Part shown: positions 1-11,362 of the stretch, piece by piece
Layout of the letters: each line of letters opens with the position of its first letter
Position numbering within the stretch: position 1 is the first letter of the stretch
Origin: Mastigias papua
Lineage: Eukaryota; Cnidaria; Scyphozoa; Rhizostomeae; Mastigiidae
Length of the DNA: 64,000 nt
Reading direction: 5' to 3'
Assembly (NCBI GenBank): GCA_964019165.1
Contig: OZ025287.1
Span: forward strand, 2,966,017 to 3,030,016
Translations under genes and position numbers: made by a program
The notes under the pieces: model-generated
Seen by the model: only the letters and a program-made list of their open reading frames with translations
Database searches by the model: none
What the model was told of the DNA's origin: nothing

Positions 1-1500
1 TCCAACAGAATCTGCCATTTCTTTACCAAGCAACTTGCCATACGTCAATTAGAGATAAAAAATACTCAATAGCCTTAGGGTAACGTTATGTAGGAAATTG
101 GAGTTCACACAAGCCTAATACCGTTTGAATATCAAAATTTAAATTTTATATGGTCTCCCAAGCATCTGCCCTAGCAGTAGCTCATTCTTGTTAAACTCTG
201 ATGTCAATACCTCAAACTATTATGAGTAACTGAATAAGATGAGAGGAAGAACTTTATTAAAGTTAGGAGCACGTGCATGAAAGCGTGATAAAGTATCTTG
301 TAAGTCATTAATAGCGATAGGGAGGTATGTAATTTGGAGGAGAAATCAAAAGGATATGTGGAAGGGAACGCAAAGTGATTAATCACTACAAACCGTGATT
401 ACTGGCAAGGGATAAGCGATTAGTTATAACTGATTATCGCACGTTTTAGGCACTTTTCCTGATAAGAATTAAAAATGTAGTAGACACATTCAAATAACCC
501 CTGTCAGAAAGATAAAACTGAATATGAACAGAAATATATACATTTTCGGTTACTGGGGCCGAAACTAATATAAAATAACTACAGATATACTGGAAAATGC
601 CCGGGATACATACCTGCTCTGAGTCATCGTCTTTTTCGAGATCTAGAATGAATTTACAGACGATAGTTGAGCCAATACTGAGATTCAGATAGGATTAACC
701 ATGAAGTTTTCAAATGGGAGCATCAAGAGATAGAAGGTCCAATGTTTCTCAAGAGCCCAAACCACAAAAAGGGAATGAACGAGGCATTCTTTGCCATAAA
801 CGCACATGCAAGAGAACTGATCGTATACGTGAAATTTATGCATGTACCAGTGTTAACGAATAAAAGCGTTCTAAAAGATCATGCAATAGTGATGAACCAC
901 AGTTTGAATCAGAGGGGCCTTTATTTGCGTATTGCGTTCATCATGCGTTAACGAGTTTCAAGCTTCATGTCAAAAACCAGAGTGAATCTAGTGGAATTTA
1001 AGCAGTAAATAGGTGCTCAAAAGTTAACGAAATAGCAAAGAGAATGGCTTAATTATGATCTTATAAAGTGGAAATCAAAAACTGCATCCACGAAAGAAAG
1101 ATTTTGCATAAAGCACATTATATCTTGAAACTTGAAGCGAAGGAATGCTTCACAAATTGATTGAAACGAATTTCAAACAAGAACTTTTAAGTACAAACAT
1201 GTTTGCTGTCTTAAACAGTGATGGGGCATTCAACAAAGTAATGAGTTTCAGGTGAAAGGAAATCCAAAATGATTCACAGTACTTCCAGAAATCACCCAAA
1301 ATCTTGAAAAAATGAAAGCTATTCGTTTGATAATAATCTCAAATTGGAAAAGAAGATACCACAATGAACAGAATAACATTTCGCAGTGTTATGACACGTA
1401 ACTTTATTACGATTGACGTTACGGGTAGAGCTTTCGTTTGAGATAAGATAGAACAATCGTATTATACAAAGGCGAAGCCGTTTCGAAATTCTCTTGTAAT
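1..1500. other. Non-coding stretch left of the minus-strand signal-peptide exon
   Basis: AT-rich sequence with only short, low-quality open frames and no recognisable protein. If the minus-strand exon at 1529-1706 is real, this interval is the start of its first intron. I saw no convincing second exon here. Confidence 0.5.
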
Positions 1501-1528
1501 GGTTAAATGACTAAGTGAGAGATCTTAC

Positions 1529-1706
1529 CATTCGAATCGCCATCAGCATCGCTCTCTTTATTGTCGATAATCTCTGCTGCTTTGCTCGAATCGACAATCG
1601 AAGTTTTCATGTGTTCTAAGTCGACAAGCTCGACTGGCATAGACAGTACAAAGTCATAGGCCGTGAGGCCTAAGACGACAAGAAGAAGAACAGAACGCAA
1701 TCTCAT
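1529..1706 (-). CDS. First coding exon of a secreted protein (signal peptide), rest of gene not found
   Basis: On the minus strand an ATG at 1706 opens a frame starting MRLRSVLLLVVLGLTAYDF. This is a typical signal peptide: basic n-region, a Leu/Val-rich core, and a likely cleavage after the Ser at residue 22. About 37 mostly acidic residues follow, ending in DADGDSNG. The frame meets a strong splice donor, AATG|GTAAGA, at 1529/1528 that splits a Gly codon (phase 1), so the 178-bp exon should splice leftward. No partner exon was recognised between 1 and 1500. The exon lies head to head with the large secreted-protein gene starting at 6165, about 4.5 kb away. The protein family is not recognised. 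Gly-splitting phase 1 is also the commonest junction in the neighbouring giant gene, but this is too little to claim kinship. Confidence 0.5.
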
Positions 1707-2934
1707 GATTTTTGCGCTCGTTCATGAAAAACGGCCCAATATTGTAATGGTTTTCCACAGTAATTCTAGCAAGGAAAATGACTTCACGGTCGCCCGATTG
1801 ATCGTGTTAAATTTTAATGAGATATTTATCATGACAAACTTGAATGAGCAAGGGGTCAATACCTGTAGTTTTGGGCGCAGATTTGCTCAAGCAAAACTAC
1901 GCGGGGCGGTATGTTATATTTACAATTCCTTTCGAGCACACATCAGTTTTGAACAAGAGACAAAGGTAATGTCTTCCTGGGAAAATCTTTCCTAGAATCC
2001 CAACATAAGTTAATATCACAATTTGCAATTTTCAGTAATGACATTTGATGAAGATTAATCAAAATTTAAACGAACTTTCTCAATAAGCGAACATGGAAAG
2101 GCATGACCCAGAACTGGCACGGGGACTTGCATTGCTTTGCAATGCATTTCTCCACGGGAGTACCTCTTAGCTTCCATGAATTTGGCTTAATGAGATATCT
2201 CTAGAATTCGTCTTGCGAAACTTTTTGATGTATCTAAACCGCATTTGCGCATGCATTCCTGGTTAGGTTTCTATAACTTAGAGCAAAAGGCACCTTGCAA
2301 GGCGTAAAAAGGTTGACAGTGCCTTATCTAATGACCGAAGATAACGACTCAGTCTTTAAGAATATCTAAACGCTATGTACGATAGTTGAGCTCCTCCAGG
2401 GCAACAGGCCCATAAAGAAACATCCTTCAATCCGTGAGAATCTCTATCGCTTAAGTGTTAAAAAAGATTTGTCACTCTAGCAAAAGAAATTACAAGGAAG
2501 ATCTTAAAATTGCAGAAAAAAGATGACAGCGACAACAATTAATAAAATGCACGAGTAGATTCCAGATCAAATAAAAATCATTAAATAATATGAAAGCAGG
2601 TTTTGAATTATATCTACCAAGAATCTAATATTAATCTCCATCGTTCAAGAAAGAGAGATATGAATGCTGAATGTGAACATTGAGGATTTGAGAGGATTGA
2701 AGAAGTAAACGTGGAAGAAACGTGGAACGTGGAAGAAACGTGGAAGAAATAACCAAGATGCATGTAGATGGGCAAATGGGAGATGGAAATATTGGACAGT
2801 GGTAACATGGGAAGAAAGGGAAAAGGGATCAGAGAAAACGATAAAAATGTAAAATGGAGAGATGAGTGAGTGGAATGAGGAGTAGAAAGCGAAAATTAAG
2901 AAATTATTGCACAGTACAGAGCACCAATCTTGTG

Positions 2935-3012
2935 TTGCCTCGTTTGGTACTTGGTGCCTCGTCTGGTATTTAGGGCCTCGTCTGGTACTTGGTGCCTCGT
3001 TTAGTACTTGGA
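2935..3012. repeat. 19-bp tandem repeat, four copies
   Basis: Four consecutive copies of a unit containing GCCTCGTTTGGTACTTGG, with GCCTCGT at 2937, 2956, 2975 and 2994, an exact 19-bp spacing. There are single-base differences between copies. Just upstream (about 2705-2750) is a purine-rich run with repeated ACGTGGAAGAA. Confidence 0.75.
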
Positions 3013-5253
3013 ATTGAACGAGTTGAAGACCATGAGAATTTATATACGGCTAACCTATTCCTCTTGGTGCTAAAATCAGTGTTATTATTAAGAAGTTATT
3101 TGATTGTACCTAGAATCAGTGATCATGCGACCAATAGTAAAGTTTATCTTAGCAGATCACAAACGGTCGGTGATTAGGGTAATGAAACAGGTTGTACATG
3201 ATGGGGAAGAGTTCCTAAAAATGGTGGATGTACAAGTTAGATAAAGAGAAAAATACTACAGGGACTAAAGAACATGGGGAAAATTTAGGGTATGGAGACC
3301 TTCAAAATAACGTGTATCCTAAACAAAGCTAGCACTCAACAAAATGAAAGTTGAAATCGAAATGAGGCATACGAATTGAAATGAGGCTCGGAAGTACATG
3401 GCTATGCGTTTCACATATGCATCTTTACAGTGAAAATCCTGTTACATCTAGCACAGAGATTTTGAGGCTCAAAGAGGTATTTAAAAGCCAGGGGAGTTTA
3501 AATTTTTTACATGCTAAAACACAAGCCAACAATATGGACGGTTAAAGCTTACTGCAATATAGATAAGCAAACGAAAAAAGTTGCAAAATACTTAAGACCA
3601 ATTTCAGCTGAACTCAGATTTTGGATTTTGAATACGAACTGGTTTCTCCCAATCCAAATTTAAACGTCCTGAGATTTGTGCACATTCAAATGAGGGCCGG
3701 GCACAATAAGTTCATATCAAAAATCCGAAATCCGAAGCCCTACAGTAAGTGGAAATAGGCCTTAGAAGCAACAGTGAAAAGACCAAGTCCACAAATCTAC
3801 GGGAAATCTGGCATAGCTAAATTTACATGCTGATATCTTACAAGCTGAAGATTATCCACTGAAAAAGCCTACAGGAAACTTTCGATTACCCTCGCTGTTT
3901 TCAAGAAGGTAGGAAGCATTTGGAAAAGCAGGGAGGACAGTTGAGGGGAAATTTAGCCACAAAATACATTACAAGAACCACACCCACGCGTTCTAAAATT
4001 GCGCGCTAAACCAATATATGTCCCGCAAAAAGAGAAGGTTAGGAGGGTCCAGATAGGGTGACATAGAGTGTCAGAAAATGTTACTTGTTTCAGAAGCCAA
4101 TGGAGAGCGGGGCATTCAGATAGATATCAACAAAACATTACATAAAGAGGACCCTCCACCTTTAAACAAGAAAAGAGAACTTCAATTTTCCAGAGAAGAG
4201 AGATCAAATATAATCTCCCAATAAATGAAACATTTTTACTCCAAAGAACGTACCTGGGGGCATTTGGTAGAAAGCCTATAACCCTCAGGGCTAGCATACT
4301 TTGACACTGTGAGCCTGGTGTAATGAAGGGCAGCAAAATGATCACTTCCTTTTGCAATAAAATAAAAGTATGAGATGGGGAAGGGTGTCACTGCAAATTA
4401 TGTTATAGATTGTAGTGATTGTAGTTTTGCTATAAGAAAGTTTTTTATAGCTTCTCTGATATTATGAGTTATTTTACAAAGCCATCTGTTAATAAGTATT
4501 TAATCATCACCATAATTATCATTTTCAAAATATCATAATTTCAAGTTCATAGCCTCTCCATCAACCCCATTGGAATTTTGGAAAATCCCGCAAATCTTTA
4601 CTTGAAATTTGCAATGACCTCGATATCGAAAAATAGCAATTAAGAAAAATTACACCCATCATCATTCAATTCAATTCTATATTTTCTGGATGAGAAACAA
4701 ACCATGGACTAACCTTGATCTTCTTACAGGCTAAGATATAGAGCTTCACGTAATCTTTATGTATAGACCTGTTTTGTTTTAGTTTCTTTTGTCTTTTTGT
4801 TGAATCTTGTCTGTCAGGTACAAGCTACCTATTACTAGTATAGTTTTTATTTGTTTTAGAAATTTAGTAGTATACATAGGAGAAGTTAACAAAAATCAAT
4901 ACTATTATTCCGGCTATCTCCTGGGCCTATTTCATAACTGTCATCAGGTGAAGAGCATATTTTAAAACCCTCAAGACCCTTTCAACATTTGCAAACACCT
5001 GTATTACATGCTCGAAATGCTCCCAGGTCCTTACGTATCTGGCTACCTTCAAAAAAACTAATATTATCCCAGGTATACACCATAATAAAATAAGGTCCAT
5101 AATTTTAAAATAACTCTGAAAGATAAATACCTGCAAATTTTCCGACTCATAGCACAAAACCTGACAGGTCAAACTCAATACTGATAAGATGATTTTTGGT
5201 ATGGTTTCATTTCAAACCTTCAAGTGTCACAAAATAAATAAACACGAGCATTA

Positions 5254-5312
5254 AATATATATATATATATATATTTCTACTATATATATATAAATATATT
5301 ATGTTTATATAT
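5254..5312. repeat. (TA)n microsatellite, interrupted
   Basis: Two TA runs separated by a short TTTCTAC-type interruption, about 0.9 kb upstream of the start of the large gene. Confidence 0.8.
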
Positions 5313-6164
5313 TTACTACATATATTGATACATATTCAATGTCTGAAGATATTGAAATCAAAACTATAATCAACCACATTTTATGTCCTTTACAAACTAT
5401 AACACCATTTTCAAACACACTAAACACTGCCTGGAACGTAAAATGTAAGGTTCTTAATTACCATAATAGCCTATATGACATATAAATTATACTGCAATGT
5501 GCTTTTAGCAGTATCTAACTACCATCTGTGAGAAGACTGAGCTTTGCTTTACGCATACAAAGATCGCCGTCACAACACCAAATGCTATTATCTTTGATAA
5601 ATTAGGCCAAAGTTGCCCTAATTTGTCCAAAATCTACTATAAATATTTCTAATTCAAGAGAAAGCCAAAGTTGATCCACTGATAGGATGGACGAATATGA
5701 TCGATTTTTTCTATTTTACTGATAAAAACCTACTGCAATCGAGGGTATGTATAGGTGCCAAGATGTGTACTAAACAGGTGCATATATGGTACCATTATCA
5801 ATAGCAAATAAAATACGAGGAGTTCCACGTATAGTGGTTAAATGTTATCGTTTATATTTGATTAATGATCGCTCCTATCTTTTCTTCTAGGTAAAACGCT
5901 TCCCTGATTCTCATTGAGTTGGGTTTACGCCTGTGATTATGAAAGCAGGTACTTGCTCAGAGTTCAATGGTCGGCTATACAGAGTACCCTAGTTGAGGTC
6001 ATGAGATCATCTCCCAGCCTCAAGTCTGTTCGGAGCATCACCACGGACTAATACATGAGATTTTAAAATCAACTTTTCTTCAGAATAATGATTTGATACA
6101 CTGTAATCTAAAGTTGGTTCTCACAAGGAAATATCAGTGATAGAGAATTTGTTTTTTAAATATA

Positions 6165-7738
6165 ATGGCCAGGGCACCAGGCTTGTGGCTAGCTGCCGCA
6201 TTTTGTTTTCATTTATGCATTTGTTATAGCAAGGTGGATGGCCTCCCACAAGGATCAATCATAAGAGCAAAGAGAGAGCTCGATGATGATTTCCAAGATG
6301 CTCTTTATGCAAAAGAAGACGGACTGTTATCAAAGCGCGAAGCTATAGGTGCAGATGATGAACAGCCCAGTGAAGCAAAAGCATCTAGCGCCAGTGAGAG
6401 TGTTGAGTCCGAAGGCTCTCCTGCCAAGAAAAGCGATGCTGGCGATAAGGTTACCATTGATAGCGCAGAAAGTATAGAAGCTCAGAGTAACGAAGCCGGC
6501 AAAAGCGATAATGGTGAAGAGTCAAAGAAGGACGATACGCAAAGCAAAACGGAAACATTCAAAGATGAAAAGGCGGAAACAAGACATAATGTTGAAGGTA
6601 AAAATGCAGATAGTGTTAGCAAAAATTTGTTAAAGTCGGGTATGGACTCTAACGTTGACAACCCTATGACTAACAGTGACTTGATTAAAAAGTACGATGC
6701 TGCAGAGGACACTAGTAATGGCGAACTTTTAGGCATGTCGAAACGTACAAAAATCTCGACGGGACATACAGAAACAACCGCTAGAAGCGAAACGAAAAAG
6801 GACATTATCGACGAAGAAACAACTACTGTAGTTAGACCTACGACAACTAAAAATACAGAAAACAACTTATCGAAACGACAAACGATTGAATCACCCAAGT
6901 TGACAAAACGTAGTGAGAAAGAAACACATGACATCCAAGAGGCTGGCGCGCCTTCACATTTTCAAGTTGATGATAAATCAGCTGATTTAGAAATTAATGC
7001 AAACTCTGCCGGTGTAAAAGTGAAAGCTAAGCCAGCATCATTACAAGTAGTATCTAGGCCAGGTCAGCATGGAATAGCCCCACCCATGATGCCATTCATG
7101 CCCCCACCAGTCCCGGTAATGCATCACCTACCCCATCATCATCGCCATCATCATCACCATCACCGCCGCCATCATTACATAGAACCTATTTACTTTGCTC
7201 CTTTCCATCATGAAGGTTTCACGCCTTATGGACACTCCTGGGGACATGAGGGGGGTTATGGTTGGGAAGATCCACACTTTTTCGCCCCATATCATCACGA
7301 TGAAGGCTATGGTGGGTATGGCCATTGGGGCGAAGGAGATGGCTTTGGTTTCCACGGATACGCACGCCATCGAATAGAAGATGCCGGGCTTTATGGTCGA
7401 TCGACAGTGGAGACTGCAAGAGATCCAAGACTCTCGGCACCGGCCGCCCTTGATGGCTTTAACTCCGGAATTGCACTTCCAGATATGGATCAACGTTTTA
7501 TGAGAATCGGTCACCTCAATGGTCCACAAGTACGGTACCAACACCTAGATGATGACTTCAAGGGCTATGGTCCCCCCACCATGGAAGAGGAACGATTGGC
7601 AGAACAAGGTGAATATAGGTACCATGTGCCAAGAGCACCACTGCCAGAGATGGAAGGGCACCATCACCACGAGCAAAGACTGAAGAGACGACTTAGACCT
7701 ATGCAAGAGTACCAGGATTATATACCAAACAGACCAAG
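6165..7738 (+). CDS. Exon 1: signal peptide, acidic Ser/Lys-rich stretch and poly-His region
   Basis: The ATG at 6165 opens MARAPGLWLAAAFCFHLCICY, a signal peptide ending near residue 26. Soon after come R-A-K-R (about residue 37) and L-S-K-R (about residue 57), which look like proprotein convertase sites; the segment between would be a short propeptide. Residues 60-280 are a disordered Ser/Glu/Lys/Asp/Thr-rich stretch with more Lys-Arg pairs. Around residues 318-345 is a His-rich run (HHRHHHHHHRRHHY), followed by a Gly/Tyr/His/Phe-rich region (about 345-420). The frame reads on to a stop at 7763, but AAG|GTATGC at 7738/7739 is a donor whose phase (2) matches the acceptor before 11363, completing an Arg codon. 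The junction reads NRPR-YEKPRERYE, repeating the local RPRY/RERY flavour. I chose this start because of the signal peptide. Confidence 0.82.
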
Positions 7739-9244
7739 GTATGCTCAAAAATATACACACTAGATATTTACTAAGGATCACTACTATCTTTCTAACCTTC
7801 TGATATCATATTTACTATGTAATGTACAAATACAAACCTCACGACTATTAAGTAATTTGTATTTGGAAAACTTGGTTCAAGCAACAAAAAACAAAACAAG
7901 AAATAAACAACCTTGATATGTGATTGATACAAAGAGTATTTTCATACAAGTTTATCCTAAGTGGCTAGTATAATTGCAAATCTGGGTTAGTGCAAGGTCT
8001 GTTTCGCATGCTTAAAATGTAATTGGTTGATCAAATGATGATAGTTGCTAGTTTTCTCACTGTAAAAGTTCACGAGCTGGTTTTCAAGACCTAGTTCATT
8101 GCACATTTCAATAAAAAGGCTCGCATTATTTGCCAAAGCTCTCCAATGTCCTTAAAGATAAGTTGATAAACTTGACAGTGTGATATTCTGGTTCTGCCAT
8201 GGCAATTAAGTTCATTTCGAGTTTTGCACTCAGCCAAATCACGTATTGGGCAGTATAACCACGCAATCTATTTGCTGTTACAATGATGAACTTACGAAAT
8301 GCTTGCCATGATAAAATCGATAGTAACGATAAGGAAACAGAGAGCTCTTATCAATGTAGAAGGCTCTACTTGCATAGTGCAATAAGGTAACGCTTAACTA
8401 ATTTCTTCACCACGCCGGGAATAATGATTGTAAAATCTCTTAGATAATGAAATGAAAATTCATCAGAATAACGTCCAAAAGTTTGACCTTCCAAGTACAG
8501 TTTAAACAAAGTTCTAAAAACGAATCATCTAAGTTGTTGAAACTTAAAGAATGATCCGGCAAGCAAAAGAAAAAACCGGATAATGCCCTTGATGCTGACG
8601 GGAATCGAAATAACGAAATCTTAGAGAAAATTAAATAGGTTTACAGTATATCCCCTTGATCACATATCAGTGTTGCCTTAACATATCAAAACTCTTATAA
8701 ATGAATAGCAGAAAATTCTTTCAAACTGAGCTCTGCCTTCACCTAAAGACCAATATACATTTAGCAAGGTCCTACTTCCAAGCGAAACACTTCTAAGGCC
8801 AATTAAGGACCAGACAAATAGCTATAGCCCGCCAGGCTAAAAGCTGCCGGTAAAAATTTGGGGAAAATACAATATGAGCGTCTTGGCCAGACCATATATT
8901 TATGCTTAATGTAATATCCTAGCTCGTAGTAGTCAAAGAGGGATAGTACAAGGCCATTGATAAGTTACAAAGGACGATTTTGATGTGAAAATATAACCAG
9001 TAGCCAGATTGATTTCAGCACTAAGAAGGTCAACGGGCAGATCGTAAACAAAAAGAGATCATCTACAGAAAAAGCAAACAAACAAATTATCTGTCTAGTT
9101 ATCATACACCAGGGACCATACACCAAGATGATAACGCGCCATAGGAGCGTACAGCATAAACAACAAAAGCTGAAGTTGTTTTCGAAAAGCTGTTTCGCAT
9201 CGTCTGGAGCCGTGTATATGCATTTCCGAACCAAATACAGTTGA

Positions 9245-9350
9245 AATTCGATACTTCAGCTGTCGATAACCCAAACACTCGCTACCTCGAACGAACCTTC
9301 GATTCTCCTCGTTTAGGTTTCCTAGTGAATTCAAGCCTGATAACCCAAAA
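9245..9350 (+). repeat. Dispersed repeat, copy 1 of 3
   Basis: Contains CGCTACCTCGAACGAACC and then TCTCCTCGTTTAGGTTTCCT. The same order of motifs recurs inverted at 10495-10575 and, more diverged, at 21365-21480. The element type is not recognised. Confidence 0.55.
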
Positions 9351-10494
9351 ATTGAAAAAAAACACAACAAATTTCGATCTCCCATAACAGTTCAAGCTAC
9401 TTAATTTAAAAAGTATTGATATGGAATAGTTGGGTCATTCTTTCTCTGATAGGTACCGTTGGGCACCAACATGGGGTTGACAGTCCATTACCAATTGGTT
9501 CGAGTGAAGAATCGACCGCTTTTCCCTAGCCTAATCGTCCATGTACATTTATCTCAGCTGATCGTCATGTACTCCAATCATAATTCACAAACAAACAAAC
9601 AATTGCCAAAACAAATACGACAGTTAGCATTCGACAACTCAACCTCTTAGTCTTCAGGGAAATGTAAATTCGTTCCAGTTATCGTATGTTCGCGTTGTCG
9701 GGCAGTTTTTCTTTAGGTAAACTAAACAAAAGAAGTTTAACTTAGGTTCGAAGAAGCAACTGCTTGAGTTATTGCATGTCACCTGTATCTGCTGCTTGTT
9801 ACAGATTATGTGACTTTTCAGAACAGAGGATGCTGGTCTAAAAAAGCTCAATTAAGTAGCGTTATCTGTCGTTCACATAATTTACAAAACAACTGAGAAT
9901 TAATGCTATTACAGAAAGTGCCAATAATTCCAGAAGAGTGAACATTGATATTCTAAAGTGGTTACATCCATACTTCAATGAAGGTTAACTCTACATTTTA
10001 AACATGCACTGAGCATCCTGTTCTATCTAAGATTTGGCTAGATTGATTCTCCTTGGAGAGAGGAACCAATTTGACATAAAGATATGGTTATTTTACTTTG
10101 TGTTGATTCAGAATTTCTGAGACACAATTAGTGTTAAAAACAATCAAGTGATCGATAGATCATTTGGCATAAATTCGTTGGAATTCGTGTTCCTAAAGTG
10201 TGAAAATTATGACAGTGGATAAATGACTGGGGACTAATTCGATAATCTACCATAGGACTCAGCAACAAAGGAGACGAAGGTCAGACGAAGGCTATACCAC
10301 TAACAAAATGAAATGTCAAAAGCTTACTGGTGTCCATGAACAGATTGTAAAATGCTTAAGAAAAACACCAGCCACCTGCAAGCAGAGCGATCACAAGTTG
10401 CTCTTGATTCAAATTGAGGAACAATAGAAAAAATGCCAACCCATAATTATATCATATGAACATCAATTTTTTCCGCTAGCTTTATAGTTTATAG

Positions 10495-10575
10495 AGACAG
10501 TATCCGTAGGAAACCTAAACTAGGGGACTTGAAAATTCATTCGAGGTAGCGAAAGTTCGAGCTACCGTGCAGTCT
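10495..10575 (-). repeat. Dispersed repeat, copy 2 of 3 (inverted)
   Basis: The reverse complement reads CGCTACCTCGAATGAA and, after a short spacer, CCTAGTTTAGGTTTCCTA. This matches the copy at 9245-9350 over the same spacing. It is in the opposite orientation to the other two copies. Confidence 0.55.
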
Positions 10576-11362
10576 CATGTGGACTGTATACCGTCGTTCA
10601 AGCGTGCATAGTCAACATGACAGAGTTAACTAAGGATTCTGGGACAGTGCTCGTTTAAGAACAATTCATCCCTAGCCATCAACTGAAAAGAAATCTAGAA
10701 TGTGCTAATAATTAACTTTCCATACCATTTGAATCAATGCGATGTATGAATGTCTACGTTAAAAACTGAATAAAATTAAATATTGGAACTCTCTTGAATG
10801 TTGCTATAAGGGATTGGAACTCTGTTGCATATTGTGGCAAGAGATTGGAATTCTGTTGCATGTTGCTGCAGGAGACATGTATTGTGTTGCATATATACTA
10901 ACGTTTCACACCAAAATAAGACAGTTCAAATTTCCATCTACCAAGATTTCTGCGTTTAAGATTCTCTCCAAAATCAATGATTGCAATGAAATACTTGCAA
11001 TAAAACTAGAGATAATATTCTCCAAATTAACTGTCTTTGAATGCTGCTTGAAATGTTTATTCAAAATAGAACGATCGAAATAGTTTGAACCAATTTTGGC
11101 TTCCTTCATAAGACGCAAAATTAAAAGAGCAGAGGCTTGGCAATATACATGGTATATGCAAAAGACATAATCAAAGTCAAAACTAAACCAATGAGCTATG
11201 ATATATTAATTTTGTGAATTTGTGGTTGAAGGAACTCTTTCAAGTTAAAATAAGACCATATTTTCTATAATCATGGACCTTTACATTGCATTGATGACAA
11301 ACAGTGTAAATGTCACTAAGAATGTGCCTTTATTCATATCCTATTTTGTTACTAACTTGCAG

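Larger units (their letters stand above)
1707..6164. other. Intergenic region between two divergent secreted-protein genes
   Basis: About 4.5 kb of AT-rich sequence containing the putative upstream regions of both divergent genes. It holds a 19-bp tandem repeat (2935-3012), a short (TA)n tract (about 5254-5312) and no convincing coding frame. An acceptor-like tract, TTCTCACAAG, near 6119-6128 leaves open a non-coding 5' exon for the gene at 6165. No promoter element could be fixed with confidence. Confidence 0.45.
7739..11362 (+). other. Intron 1 (phase 2), 3.6 kb
   Basis: Begins GTATGC and ends TTACTAACTTGCAG, with a good branch-point-like CTAAC just before the acceptor. It contains two copies of a dispersed repeat (about 9245-9350 and, inverted, 10495-10575) and no convincing coding frame. 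Confidence 0.7.

Noticed and set aside
6482..6934. 150-codon minus-strand frame opposite exon 1
   Set aside because: Antisense of Ser/Lys/Glu-rich codons giving Ser/Leu/Val runs; no splice or domain support.
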